Positions 24,123 to 33,043 are shown, numbered from the stretch's first letter. The stretch is DNA of 64,000 bases from Dehalococcoidia bacterium (GCA_015478665.1 JADMII010000001.1:62001-126000), one strand, 5' to 3'. Notes: generated from the sequence alone by a model not told the origin. Program-made: numbers and translations.

Positions 24123-24713
24123 TCAGTGGCGCGCCTCCGGCAGATCGACGTCCACGCGCAGCGCGTCGAAACGCGCTGCCGTCGGGGCATCGACGTCGGT
24201 GTGGAATGTGGCGTGGACGCGGTTCACGAGGTTCGCCGTGCCGACGCTCATGCACAGCTCGAAGATCTCCTTCTGCGAGAAGCGCGCGGCGAGCGCGTCC
24301 CACAACGCATCGGGCACGCTCACCTGCTCTGTCAGGCTGTCCGCGTACGTGAGGACGAGGCGATCCGTCTCGTCGAAGCAGGGCGCGTTGCGCCAGTCGG
24401 CGAGCCACGAGAGTTCTTCATCGGACAGCCCTGCGCTTGAACCAAGCGCCAGATGCGTCGGCACTCAGTAGTGGCAGCGGTTGAGCTGCGACGAGCGCAG
24501 ATATGCCAGCTCGCGCAGCCGCGGCGCCAGACTGTTGCGCAGGTAGAGCCCGCGGACCAGCGCGTCGAACGCATCGAGGAAGTCGCGGTGGTTGGCGAGG
24601 ATCTTGCGGACGTTGAGCTGCGCGTCGGGGCCGCCGAAGGCGTCGTACAGCGCCCGGATCTCCGGCGATGCGTCTTCGTACTCGACCGGCCGCACGCGTG
24701 ACATCTGCCGCAC
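24123..24713 (-). CDS. carboxymuconolactone decarboxylase/AhpD-like protein, candidate selenoprotein
   Basis: Two halves in the same frame, 24713-24468 and 24464-24123, are separated by one TGA (24467-24465). Read through, they give a complete 196-residue CMD/AhpD-fold protein. The TGA sits exactly where the family has the second cysteine of its redox motif: N-R-C80-H-Y-[TGA 83]-V-P-T-H87-LALG, so the residue would be selenocysteine (CxxU). A 7-bp perfect hairpin with a GTT loop follows 15 bases after the TGA. Sec-containing AhpD-like proteins are a known bacterial selenoprotein group; such proteins reduce peroxides or other thiol-linked substrates. The alternative is a TGC/TGT-to-TGA mutation or a sequencing error. 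selA/selB/selC are not in this window. Confidence 0.75.
24431..24452 (-). promoter_or_regulatory. candidate bacterial SECIS hairpin
   Basis: In the message, GCGCTTG (24449-24443), loop GTT (24442-24440) and CAAGCGC (24439-24433) form a perfect 7-bp stem. Two more pairs (24452-24451 with 24432-24431) are possible with G at 24450 bulged. The loop begins G-U and its first G is 23 bases after the TGA, within the spacing described for bacterial SECIS elements (about 16-37). Confidence 0.65.
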
Positions 24714-24770
24714 CTCCGTCCGCGCCCACGCCTCGATCGTAGCAGGCCGCGCGGCCGAAGCGGCTCCTTA

Positions 24771-25748
24771 CTACGGTCGCGGCAGCTGCGCCAGCACCTC
24801 GTCCGCCTCGCGCATGATCTCGTCGATGATGGCGGCCGCCGGCTTCACGTCGCGCACGAGCCCCGACGCCTGGCCGGCGTACGCGCTCTGCGCGCGCGCC
24901 GGCGCTTCCTGCGGCACGGTCGCTTCCGCGCGGATCGCGGCGATCTGCTCCCGCAGTTCCGCCTCGCGTCCGTGCCATTCGGCGGCGAACTCCGTGCGTA
25001 CCGTGCGGCCGTGGATCCACTCCGGCCACGGCCACGGGATGCCATCGACGATGTCGAAGACATCGGTCCAGATGGTGTCGTCCGCGGTTGCCGCGAGGAT
25101 CCGCTCGCGATGCTGATACGCGGGCGGCTCCGACTCCTCGGCCGCAACGAAGCGCGTGCCCATGATCACGCCCTGGGCGCCGAGCGCCAGCGCCGCCACG
25201 AGGCCGCGGCCATCGGCGATGCCGCCCGCGGCCAGCACCGGTACGCCCGCGGCGGTGTCGACGGCCTGCGGAACGAGCGCCATCGTCGCGACGCTGCCGG
25301 TGTGGCCGCCCGCCTCGCCGCCCTGCGCGATGATCACGTCGACGCCGGCCGCGGCCGCCTGCCTCGCCTGCGCCACCGTCTGCACCTGGTGCAGGACGAT
25401 GATGCCGGCGTCCTTCGCGCGGCGGACGTACGGCTGGGCGTCGCCGAATGTGAAGGTCACCGACGGCACCCGCTCTTCGATGCAGACATCGAGCAGCTGC
25501 GGCAGCGCCGGCAGGATGTGCACCCAGAGGTTGACGCTGAACGGATGCCCGGTGAGCTCTCGCGTGCGCCGGATATCATCGCGCAGGCCTGCCGGGCCAC
25601 GACGGCTGACGCCGCCGAGGCCGCCGAGACCGCCCGCGTTCGCGACGGCGGCGGCGAGCGCCGGTCCCGCCGTGCCGCCCGCCATGCCGGCGTTGCCGAC
25701 GGGCCGTTCGATGCGGAGCAGGTCGCAGACCGCTGTGTGCAGCTGCAT
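24771..25748 (-). CDS. nitronate monooxygenase-like flavoprotein (second copy)
   Basis: 325 residues of the same TIM-barrel family as 17917-19089: VNLWVHILPALP, AQGGEAGGHTGSVATMALVP, AAGGIADGRGLVAALALGAQ and VIMGTRFVAAEES. The N-terminal GNAGMAGGTAGPALA replaces the usual QAPMAG block. Start set at the ATG at 25748 right before the conserved domain. The substrate is unknown. It begins divergently from plsY, with about 145 bases between. Confidence 0.84.
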   Translation of the reverse strand: MQLHTAVCDLLRIERPVGNAGMAGGTAGPALAAAVANAGGLGGLGGVSRRGPAGLRDDIRRTRELTGHPFSVNLWVHILPALPQLLDVCIEERVPSVTFTFGDAQPYVRRAKDAGIIVLHQVQTVAQARQAAAAGVDVIIAQGGEAGGHTGSVATMALVPQAVDTAAGVPVLAAGGIADGRGLVAALALGAQGVIMGTRFVAAEESEPPAYQHRERILAATADDTIWTDVFDIVDGIPWPWPEWIHGRTVRTEFAAEWHGREAELREQIAAIRAEATVPQEAPARAQSAYAGQASGLVRDVKPAAAIIDEIMREADEVLAQLPRP

Positions 25749-25892
25749 CAGACGTCGTCCCCCAACCCGCGGAGCGCCCGCGGCAGACTCCCTGTGATGG
25801 TGCTGCTGCAACTATATCCGGCGGTGGAACGCGCTCCCATTGCGCCGGGCGCTGCATGCTGCTACGAATCGGACGAGGCAAGGAGGCAGCGC

Positions 25893-26576
25893 ATGTGGTG
25901 GGCGCTCGTCGCGGCGGCGGCCATCGGCTACCTGATCGGCTCCATGCAGTTCGGGCTGCTCGTCGGCCGGGCGACGCGCGGCGTCGACATCCGCGAGTAC
26001 GGCAGCGGCGCCACCGGCGCCACGAACGTCATCCGCACGGCCGGGATGAAGGCGGGCGTCTTCGTCATCTTCGCCGATGTCGCCAAGGGCCTGGCGCCGG
26101 TGTACATCGCCTTCGGGCTCGCCCGGGCCGCCGGCCTGCACGGCGATGACCGGGCGTGGGTCGCCGCGCTCGCCGGCTTCGCCGCCGTCTGCGGGCACAT
26201 CTGGCCGCTGTACGCCGGCTTCCGCGGCGGCCGCGCCGTCGCCACCGGCTTCGGCGCAGCGCTGGCGATGAACCCCGCGGCCGCAGCGGCGCTGATCCCC
26301 GTGGCGGCGCTCGTCGTCGCCGGCGTGCGCATCATGTCCGTCATGTCGATCACGATGGCGCCGCTGCTGGCGCTCGTCTTCATCGTGCTGGCCGCGCTCG
26401 GCATCAGCCCCTGGCCGTACGCCGCCTACGCCGCCGCCAGCGCCGCGCTCATCGTCTGGAAGCACCGCGCGAACATCCGCCGCCTGCTCGCCGGCACGGA
26501 GCCGAAGATCGGCCGCGGTGGCGAACGCCGCGCCGAGGCGGCGAACGCGGCCGCAGTCCACGAGCGTCGTGCGTAG
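25893..26576 (+). CDS. plsY: glycerol-3-phosphate acyltransferase PlsY
   Basis: 227-residue membrane enzyme that acylates glycerol-3-phosphate with acyl-phosphate, the first step of phospholipid synthesis. GYLIGSMQFGLLVGR, REYGSGATGATNVIR, GHIWPLYAGFRGGRAVATGFG and WKHRANIRRLLAGTEPKIG are the family's conserved cytoplasmic loops. AGGAGG lies six bases before the ATG. Convergent with the flippase-like gene. Confidence 0.95.
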   Translation: MWWALVAAAAIGYLIGSMQFGLLVGRATRGVDIREYGSGATGATNVIRTAGMKAGVFVIFADVAKGLAPVYIAFGLARAAGLHGDDRAWVAALAGFAAVCGHIWPLYAGFRGGRAVATGFGAALAMNPAAAAALIPVAALVVAGVRIMSVMSITMAPLLALVFIVLAALGISPWPYAAYAAASAALIVWKHRANIRRLLAGTEPKIGRGGERRAEAANAAAVHERRA

Positions 26577-26662
26577 GCCGGCCGGCGCCTGGCCGCCAGA
26601 TCCCCGCACGACGGCCGCGCGCACGCTCCCGGTGCGCCGCTGACCCGTCGCTTCGGTGTCCC

Positions 26663-27700
26663 TCACGCCTCCGGGCGCAGGGGCTCCGGCGCTTCGACGC
26701 GCCCCGCCGGGGCCGGCGCAGCGCCGCGGCGCCGCTCCCAGAGCGTCACCGCCGCCAGACCGAGCGCGTTCGTGACGACGAGCAGCAGCCCCAGCGCGAA
26801 GCCGGTCGAGGCGCCCTGCGCCGACGTCGCACCGGCGTGCCTGACCAGCGCCGAATAGCCCGACTCGCGCAGCCCCAGGCCGCCGATCGTCACCGGCAGC
26901 AGCACGGCGAGCGCCACCAACCACGTCGCGAAGGCCCAGTACCACCAGCTGACGTGGGCGCCGAAGGCGCGGCCCGCCAGCGTGATCGACGAGATGTAGA
27001 CGACCTGGATCAGCAGCGAGAAGATCACCATCTGATACACGGCGATCAGCTCGCCGCGGTGCGCGATCAGGTTGCGGAGCGCATGCCCCTGCCGCAGCGC
27101 CGGGAAGGGCAGGCGCGGCAGCAGCAGCATCACCACGCCTGCCGCAGCGCCGCCGCCCAGCAGCGCGACGACGCCGACCCAGGCCGCGCCGAACGAGAAC
27201 GCCGCCCCCAGCGCGCCGATGCAGGTCATCGCCGCGTAGCCGGTCGCGCGCTCGTACAGCACGCTCATCGTCACGTCGCCGGCGCGCACGCCAGGCTCCC
27301 GCTGGATGCGATACACGCGGTACACATCGCCGCCGACCGCCGTCGGCAGCACGGTGCCGACGAGCGTCGCGACGCAGTAGGTGCGGGCGATGAGCAGCAA
27401 CGGCAGGCGGACGTCGCGGGCGCGCAGCAGCGCCGTCCACTTGCATACGACCAGCGCCTGCGTCAGCAGCATCGCCGCCAGCGCCGCCAGCAGCAGCGGC
27501 ACATCGGCGTGCCGCACCGTGCCGGCGATGTCGGCAGGCGAGAGGCGGTAGACGAGGGCGGCGACGATCGCCGCGGTGGCGACGACGCGGAGGATCGCGA
27601 AGGTGCGGCTTCGTGCGAAGCCGCTTCGCTGCGGATCAGGCGCGGCGGCCGCGTTTCCTTCGATGGCCAAGGATACTCTGCACGATCCCCAGTGCGGCAA
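26663..27700 (-). CDS. lysylphosphatidylglycerol synthase TM / flippase-like membrane protein
   Basis: About 345 residues with 8 or so membrane segments of the UPF0104/LPG_synthase_TM (AglD-, YbhN-like) family; ATLVGTVLPTAVGGDVYRVYR and LPVTIGGLGLRESGYSALV are its two characteristic stretches. Such proteins are linked to moving or modifying lipid-linked sugars or amino acids. The start is uncertain: TTG at 27700 or TTG at 27670, both inside the 3' end of rodA, so translation is coupled to it. It would be the last gene of the mre/rod operon. Confidence 0.78.
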   Translation of the reverse strand: MPHWGSCRVSLAIEGNAAAAPDPQRSGFARSRTFAILRVVATAAIVAALVYRLSPADIAGTVRHADVPLLLAALAAMLLTQALVVCKWTALLRARDVRLPLLLIARTYCVATLVGTVLPTAVGGDVYRVYRIQREPGVRAGDVTMSVLYERATGYAAMTCIGALGAAFSFGAAWVGVVALLGGGAAAGVVMLLLPRLPFPALRQGHALRNLIAHRGELIAVYQMVIFSLLIQVVYISSITLAGRAFGAHVSWWYWAFATWLVALAVLLPVTIGGLGLRESGYSALVRHAGATSAQGASTGFALGLLLVVTNALGLAAVTLWERRRGAAPAPAGRVEAPEPLRPEA

Positions 27701-28760
27701 GCAGCGTGATCAGCGAGCTGCCGCCCTGGCTCACGAACGGCAACGGCACGCCCGTCACCGGCACCAGCCGGATGTTGACGCCGATGTTCACGAAGACCTG
27801 GAAGAGGATAAACGTGACGACGCCCACCGCAATCAGCCGCCCGAACGCATCATCGGCATGACCGGCAACGCGCAGGCAGCGGAACAGCATCAGCACGAAC
27901 AGCGAGAACAGCAGCATCGCGCCGATGAAGCCCAGCTCCTCGGCGCCGACGCTGAAGATGTAGTCCGTCGTCTGCGTGCGCAGATAATCGAGCTGCGTCT
28001 GGGTGCCGCGCGTGAACCCCTGCCCCAGCAGGCCCCCCGAGCCGATGCTGATCTCCGCCTGCAGGATGTTGAAACCCGTGCCGAGCGGATCCTTGCCAGG
28101 GTCGAGCCAGATGCTCAGCCGGTCCTTCTGGTACCCCTGCGCCGCCGCGAGGACGGCGAACGGCGTCAGCGCGACGATCAGCGCCGTCAGGCTGACGATG
28201 TGCAGCCGCCGTACGCCGGCCAGCATCGCCATGCCAAACCACATCACCACGAACACCGCCGACGAACCCAGGTCCGGCTCGATGATGATCAGCGCCGCCG
28301 GCAGCGCGGCGATCGCGATCGACGTCACGAAGACCCGCAGCGACTGCATGCGCCCCTCGTTGTCGTCGAAGAACTTGGCCAGCATGATCACCGTACAGAC
28401 CTTCGCGATCTCCGACGGCTGCACCTGCGTGCCGCCGATGACGATCCAGCGCCGCGAGCCGTACGCCGAGCCGCCCGCGAACAGCACGAAGAGCAGGCCG
28501 GCGACCGAGACGACGTACAGCGTCAGGCTGAGCGGGCCGAAGATGCGATAGTCGACGCGCGACAACACAAGCATCGCCACGAGGCCGATGGCGGCGAACG
28601 CAAGCTGGCGCGAGACCGGGTGCGAGAACGCAGCCGACGGCGAGCCGTAGGTGGTCAGGCTGCCGCTGTAGATGAGCAGCGCTCCGTACGCGGTCAGCGC
28701 CAGCGCCGATAGCAGCAGCAGGTAATCGAACTCGCGCGTCGGCGCGGTGCGCAGGTTCAC
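27636..28760 (-). CDS. rodA: rod-shape glycosyltransferase RodA (SEDS family)
   Basis: 374-residue, ten-TM SEDS peptidoglycan polymerase. FAGGSAYGSRRWI, QPSEIAKV, EPDLGSSAVF, GTGFNILQAEISIGSGGLLG, VGAEELGFIGA and VPLPFVSQGGSS are the family motifs. It starts at GTG 28760, which overlaps the mrdA stop (GTGA), so the long open frame upstream is not used. Pairs with PBP2 to lengthen the cell cylinder; a second SEDS protein, FtsW, is at 40566-41846. Confidence 0.95.
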   Translation of the reverse strand: MNLRTAPTREFDYLLLLSALALTAYGALLIYSGSLTTYGSPSAAFSHPVSRQLAFAAIGLVAMLVLSRVDYRIFGPLSLTLYVVSVAGLLFVLFAGGSAYGSRRWIVIGGTQVQPSEIAKVCTVIMLAKFFDDNEGRMQSLRVFVTSIAIAALPAALIIIEPDLGSSAVFVVMWFGMAMLAGVRRLHIVSLTALIVALTPFAVLAAAQGYQKDRLSIWLDPGKDPLGTGFNILQAEISIGSGGLLGQGFTRGTQTQLDYLRTQTTDYIFSVGAEELGFIGAMLLFSLFVLMLFRCLRVAGHADDAFGRLIAVGVVTFILFQVFVNIGVNIRLVPVTGVPLPFVSQGGSSLITLLAALGIVQSILGHRRKRGRRA

Positions 28761-30697
28761 GGCTGTGCCTGCCCGAGCGGCGGCGCCGCGGCCGCCGCCT
28801 GCTGCTGCGGCCGGTGGAAGTAGTAGCTGAGGATCTGCGCGCCCACCGGCGCCGCATTCGTCGCGCCGACGCCGTTCTGCAGGAAGACCGTGACCGCCAG
28901 TTGCGGGTTCTGCGCCGGCGCGAAGCCGCTGAACCAGGCATGCGTCGCCGACGTGTCGCCCGGGCCGCGCACGCCGTACTCCGCCGTGCCCGTCTTGCCG
29001 GCGATCTGCAGGTCGTCCTTGAGATTCGCCGGCGTCGCGCTCCCCCAGGCGACGGCATCGATCATGCCCTGCCGCATGATCGCGAAGTTCGCCGCGCTGA
29101 TCGGCAGCTGTCGCGCCACCTGCGGCGTGTTCGGCACGACGACGTGCCCCTGCGCATCGCGCACCTCGCGCACGACGCGCGGCACGAGCAGCGTGCCGCC
29201 GTTCGCGACGGCCGCTGTCACGCGGAGCATCTGGATCGGCGATGCCGTCACGAACCCCTGCCCGATCGCCATGTTGTACGTGTCGCCGAGCGTCCAGACG
29301 TCGCCGAACGTCTGCTTCTTCCATGCCGGATCAGGGATGTTTCCGGCGACCTCCCCGGGAAGGTCGATCCCCGTCTTGCTGCCGAGGCCATAGGCGCGCG
29401 CGTAGAGCGCCAGGCGGTCCGGCCCGAGTCCGTTGAAGTTCTGACCGTACCAGTGGTAGCCGCCCGCCAGGTAGTAGAAGTACACGTCGGACGACCAGGC
29501 GACGCCCGCGTAGAAGTTGAGCGGCCCGAGGACGCGCCAGTCCTTGAACGTGTAGAGGATCGACGGGTCGTAGTCGTTCGGCACGGTGATGTAGCCATTG
29601 CTCGTGATCATCGTGTTCGCCGTTGCGACGCCTTCCTGCAGCGCCGCCGTGCCCGTGATCTGCTTGAAGATCGAGCCCGGAGCGTTCTGGGCGCCGATCG
29701 CCTGGTTGACCAGCGGCTTGTTCGGGTCGTTGAGGTACTGGTTGAGCTTCGCCTCGTCGACCGTGCCGGAGAAGACGTTGTCGTCGTACTGCGGCAGCGA
29801 GACCATCGCCAGCACCTCGCCGGTGCGCACGTCCATCACGACCGCCGCCGCCTGCCCGCCGTTCGCCGCTTTCTGCAGGATCTCCGTCGTCTTCTTCTGG
29901 AGGTCCAGGTCGATCGACAGCATGACGTCGTCGCCGGCCTTCGGTTGGTCCTCGGCCAGCGTGCGGATCGCCCGGCCCGATGCGTCCTTCTCGATCTCCT
30001 GGCGCCCCGGCGTGCCGCGCAAGTACTGCTCGTACGTGTACTCGACGCCGGACTTGCCGAGCCGGTCGCTGGCGATGTAGCCGCTGTTCTTCAGCGTCGC
30101 GTATTCCTGCTGGTCGATGCGCCCCGTGAAGCCCAGCACGTCGGCGAGCAGCGGGCCCGTCGTGTACTTCCGCACCGGCTCGACGATGATCTGCACGCCG
30201 GGCAGCTTCGACAGCTCCTCCCGTGTGCGGAACGCGGCCTGCTGGTCGAGCCCATCCTTGATGATCACCGGCGTGAACGGGTTGTTCGACCGCCGCGCCT
30301 GCTCGACCTTGAGCGTCGTCTCGAGCGCCGGCACGCCGAGCAGCCGCTGCAGCCCTGCCGCGATCTCGAGCGTGCGGCTGCGCGGCAGGTCCGCCGGGAC
30401 AATGGCGGCGGAGAAGCTCGGCACGTTCTGCACCACAGGCACGCCGTTGCGGTCGTAGATGATGCCGCGCGCCGGGATCACCGGCTCGATGCGCAACTGG
30501 TTCAGCTGCGCCCGCCGCTCGAACGTCCGCCCATCGACGAGCTGCAGCCGCGCCAGCTGCACGGAAAGCGCGACGAAGGCGATGAGCACGACGAGCTTCA
30601 GGAGGTTCAGCTTGAGCTTCAGCCGCTCCTTCGGGTCCGCTTGCTCGGTGTTCTCGACGCGCCAGCGCCGGCGCCTGTTGTTGGTCAGCAATCCCAT
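28757..30697 (-). CDS. mrdA: penicillin-binding protein 2 (elongasome transpeptidase)
   Basis: 646-residue class B PBP: cytoplasmic basic tail, one membrane anchor (about 33-54), PBP dimer domain (VIPARGIIYDRNG 73-85) and a transpeptidase domain with APGSIFK (S342/K345), the SSD motif in WSSDVYF and KTGTAEYG. It crosslinks peptidoglycan made by RodA. Residues are Ala/Gln-rich at the C-terminus. The gene order mreC-mreD-mrdA-rodA is the normal elongasome operon. Confidence 0.95.
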   Translation of the reverse strand: MGLLTNNRRRRWRVENTEQADPKERLKLKLNLLKLVVLIAFVALSVQLARLQLVDGRTFERRAQLNQLRIEPVIPARGIIYDRNGVPVVQNVPSFSAAIVPADLPRSRTLEIAAGLQRLLGVPALETTLKVEQARRSNNPFTPVIIKDGLDQQAAFRTREELSKLPGVQIIVEPVRKYTTGPLLADVLGFTGRIDQQEYATLKNSGYIASDRLGKSGVEYTYEQYLRGTPGRQEIEKDASGRAIRTLAEDQPKAGDDVMLSIDLDLQKKTTEILQKAANGGQAAAVVMDVRTGEVLAMVSLPQYDDNVFSGTVDEAKLNQYLNDPNKPLVNQAIGAQNAPGSIFKQITGTAALQEGVATANTMITSNGYITVPNDYDPSILYTFKDWRVLGPLNFYAGVAWSSDVYFYYLAGGYHWYGQNFNGLGPDRLALYARAYGLGSKTGIDLPGEVAGNIPDPAWKKQTFGDVWTLGDTYNMAIGQGFVTASPIQMLRVTAAVANGGTLLVPRVVREVRDAQGHVVVPNTPQVARQLPISAANFAIMRQGMIDAVAWGSATPANLKDDLQIAGKTGTAEYGVRGPGDTSATHAWFSGFAPAQNPQLAVTVFLQNGVGATNAAPVGAQILSYYFHRPQQQAAAAAPPLGQAQP

Positions 30698-30733
30698 AGA
30701 TCTTTGCGCCGCCCGTGGGCGGCCCCAGTCCGA

Positions 30734-31234
30734 TCAGTACGACAACCGGTGGCGCCGCTCGACGGGCCGGGCGACGCGCATCACCGCGTAGACCGGCAGC
30801 GTGAGCGCCATATTCACGGCGACGGAGGGCGCCACGTCGCGCGTAACCGCGGCGCCGATGTCGCGGGCGCCGCCCGTCCCGACGACGCTCAGCAGCATCA
30901 CACCCTCGTACGCCACCGTCGAAGCGGCGACGAGCGCCAGCACGAGGAGCACCTCGCTGTGCACGATGTGCAACTCGCGCACGACGCCGAACGCCGCCAG
31001 CGGCAGCAGCGCCAGCAGTACCAGCCCCGGCGTCTGCAGCCCGATCAGCCCGAGCGTGATGCCCGCAACAGCGATCATCGGCAGCACGTCATCGAGCCCG
31101 CGCACGACGAGCCACGCCGCGAGCAGCACGAGCATCAGGTTCGGCACCACGCCCAGCACGTGGAACTGCTGCACGGACGACGCCTGCACCAGCGCCAGGA
31201 AGAACACGAGGACGCCGCCGAGCCAGTACCGCAC
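30734..31234 (-). CDS. mreD: rod-shape-determining protein MreD
   Basis: 166-residue hydrophobic protein with five to six membrane segments, starting at the ATG at 31234. VQASSVQQFHVLGVVPNLML matches the MreD pattern of a first helix followed by a P-N-L motif. The placement between mreC and mrdA, 12 and 36 bases away, supports the call since MreD sequences are poorly conserved. Confidence 0.88.
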   Translation of the reverse strand: MRYWLGGVLVFFLALVQASSVQQFHVLGVVPNLMLVLLAAWLVVRGLDDVLPMIAVAGITLGLIGLQTPGLVLLALLPLAAFGVVRELHIVHSEVLLVLALVAASTVAYEGVMLLSVVGTGGARDIGAAVTRDVAPSVAVNMALTLPVYAVMRVARPVERRHRLSY

Positions 31235-31246
31235 GCTCCCCCCTCG

Positions 31247-32071
31247 CTACGGCTGCGCGATCGTCTTCGGCTCAAAGCTCGTCAGAACCATCACCTGCTC
31301 GATCTGGTCGAGGCTCGCCAGACGGTCGACCTGCACGCTCTGGAACAGATCCTGCTCGGCGTTCTTCACCTGCGAGACGCGGCCGATGACGATGCCCGGC
31401 GGATAGCCGCCGCCGATGCCTGATGTGATGACGAAGTCGCCTTGCTTGACGATGGCGCCCTGCCCGACGAACTCCATGTCGAGGCTGCCGCCGTAGTCGC
31501 CCGCCACGACGCCCTCCGCTCGCGACTCCTGCACCATCGCGCTCACGGCGCTCTTCGGATCCGTGATCAGCGTCACCCAGGCGTAACCCGAGAACGTCTT
31601 GGAGACCGTGCCGACGAGGCTCCGTCCCTCGCTCACGACGATCATCCCTTCCTTCACACCGTCCGCGCTGCCGCGGTCGATGGCGACGATGCGGCGCGCG
31701 TTGCTGGAGTCGCGCGCGATCACGCTCGCCGACAGGAAGCGGTCGGCGGGGAACTGCTGCTTGATCGCGTTGGCGTCCTGCGCGTTCTTCAGCTGCGTCG
31801 CGTCCTCGCGCGCGCGGGCGAGGTCGTTCGTCAGCCGCTCGTTCTCCGCGCGCAGCTTCGCGTTCTCGCTCGAGAGGCCGCTGGAGTCGGTGAAGTCGTT
31901 CACCCAGTTCGCGATCGGCGTCGTCGCGTCGTGCAGCGCGCGCTGCATCGGCGCCGTGACGACGAGGGTGAGGTTCTCGACCGGGTCGAGCGCGGTGATG
32001 CGACCGGCGGCCATCAGCACGAACGCCGCGACCGCCAGGAAACCCGTCCACGCCAGCGTCCGTGCCGTCAA
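31247..32071 (-). CDS. mreC: rod-shape-determining protein MreC
   Basis: 274 residues: one N-terminal membrane segment (FLAVAAFVLMAAG), a coiled coil (ENAKLRAENERLTNDLARAR), then the MreC beta domain with GSADGVKEGMIVV, AEGVVAGDYGGSLDMEFVG and VITSGIGGGYPPGIVIG. I chose TTG at 32071 because GGAAGGAGAG-type ribosome sequence precedes it by six bases and it gives a normal short cytoplasmic tail; the frame is open further up without conserved residues. It scaffolds the elongasome in the periplasm. mreB, its usual partner upstream, is not in this window. Confidence 0.92.
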   Translation of the reverse strand: MTARTLAWTGFLAVAAFVLMAAGRITALDPVENLTLVVTAPMQRALHDATTPIANWVNDFTDSSGLSSENAKLRAENERLTNDLARAREDATQLKNAQDANAIKQQFPADRFLSASVIARDSSNARRIVAIDRGSADGVKEGMIVVSEGRSLVGTVSKTFSGYAWVTLITDPKSAVSAMVQESRAEGVVAGDYGGSLDMEFVGQGAIVKQGDFVITSGIGGGYPPGIVIGRVSQVKNAEQDLFQSVQVDRLASLDQIEQVMVLTSFEPKTIAQP

Positions 32072-32379
32072 GCGACTCTCCTTCCCTCGGAGTCGGAACC
32101 GCGCCCGCGCCGCGCACGGGCGAGATCGGATTCGACGCAGAGCGCCGGCTTCGGGGCAGTGCGCCCGGCCGGGGCGCGACGAGGAGTGGCGTGAGTCGCG
32201 ACGAGTATAGCCGATCATCTCCCGACGATCGACCGCTGCGCGAAGCCAGAAATATTACAGATCGATGTGTGACTTCAAGCAGACCATCGCCCGTTCACAG
32301 TGTGCTCGCTGACGGCGGCATGCGGCGCTGCGGACGAAGCAGCCACGCAGGCCGCCCGAACGCCCGGGGCGCCGCCCGG
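32072..32379. other. intergenic region upstream of mreC
   Basis: 308 bases between the mreC start and the moaB/mog stop. On the minus strand a TTGAAG (32278-32273) and TAATAT (32257-32252) pair sits 15 bases apart, and a TATACT hexamer occurs near 32211-32206; either could serve mreC. Nothing else recognised. Confidence 0.4.
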
Positions 32380-32868
32380 TCAGCGATGCTCGGTATCGCC
32401 CTGCAGGAGCTGCACGGCGTGCGGCAGGACAGCGAGCACGGCGCCGAGGCTCTCCCGCACGCCCTTCTCGCTGCCCGGCAGGTTGATGATCAGCGTCGCG
32501 CCCCGCACCACGGCGACACCGCGGCTGAGCATCGCCCGCGGCGTGTGCCGCAGGCCCTCAACGCGCATGGCCTCGGCGATGCCCGGCACCGGCCGCTCGC
32601 CGACGTCGCTGGTGGCGTCCGGCGTCACGTCACGCGCGGCGAGACCGGTGCCGCCGGTCGTGACGATGAGGTCGACGCCGCCGCCGTCGCACCAGGCGCG
32701 CAGTCGTGCCGCGACCTGGTCGCGCTCGTCCGGGACCACGTCATGCGTCGTGACCTCGGCGCCGATGCGCTCGAGGAGCTCGCGGATCGCCGCGCCGCTC
32801 GTGTCGGGCCGCTCGCCGCGGCTGCCCTTGTCGCTCACCGTCAGGATTGCCGCCCGGATGCTGACCAT
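32380..32868 (-). CDS. molybdopterin adenylyltransferase-like MoaB/MogA
   Basis: 162 residues of the MoaB/Mog fold: AAILTVSDKGSRGERPDTSG, DLIVTTGGTGLAARDVTPDA (the TTGGTG substrate loop) and LIINLPGSEKGVRESL. It adenylylates molybdopterin before metal insertion, acting in Moco synthesis. The ATG at 32868 starts the domain directly. No other moa/moe gene is adjacent, but a ModE-type regulator is found at 57119-57451. Confidence 0.92.
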   Translation of the reverse strand: MVSIRAAILTVSDKGSRGERPDTSGAAIRELLERIGAEVTTHDVVPDERDQVAARLRAWCDGGGVDLIVTTGGTGLAARDVTPDATSDVGERPVPGIAEAMRVEGLRHTPRAMLSRGVAVVRGATLIINLPGSEKGVRESLGAVLAVLPHAVQLLQGDTEHR

Positions 32869-32999
32869 GCCCCACGGTAGAAGCGCCGGCGAGCGGCGGC
32901 AAGCGGGCATCGCACTCGCACAGCGGCAGGGAATCGGGCGCGCGTCGCCTGGGCGATGGCGCAGGGAGCGCTCTGTGGGAAATTTATCTGAATGCCCCA

Positions 33000-33027
33000 T
33001 TGACATCGGTTGGTTGAGTGGTAATCT
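33000..33027 (+). promoter_or_regulatory. dcw cluster promoter
   Basis: Consensus -35 TTGACA (33000-33005) and -10 TAATCT (33022-33027) with a 16-base spacer, in an AT-richer patch about 70 bases before mraZ. It is one of the best sigma-70 type promoters in the window. Confidence 0.8.
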
Positions 33028-33028
33028 A

Positions 33029-33043
33029 TGGGAGTTCGTGGGA
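33029..33043 (+). promoter_or_regulatory. MraZ-type operator repeat
   Basis: Two TGGGA repeats (33029-33033 and 33039-33043) five bases apart lie right after the -10, matching the TGGGN-N5-TGGGN direct-repeat pattern bound by MraZ in other bacteria. A third, lone TGGGA is at 32976-32980. This suggests negative autoregulation of the dcw operon. Confidence 0.7.

Noticed and set aside
22813-24408. Upstream extension of yebC on the minus strand
   Set aside because: The sequence before MSGHSKW is low-complexity and opposite the membrane-protein gene; a good ribosome site marks the ATG at 22812.
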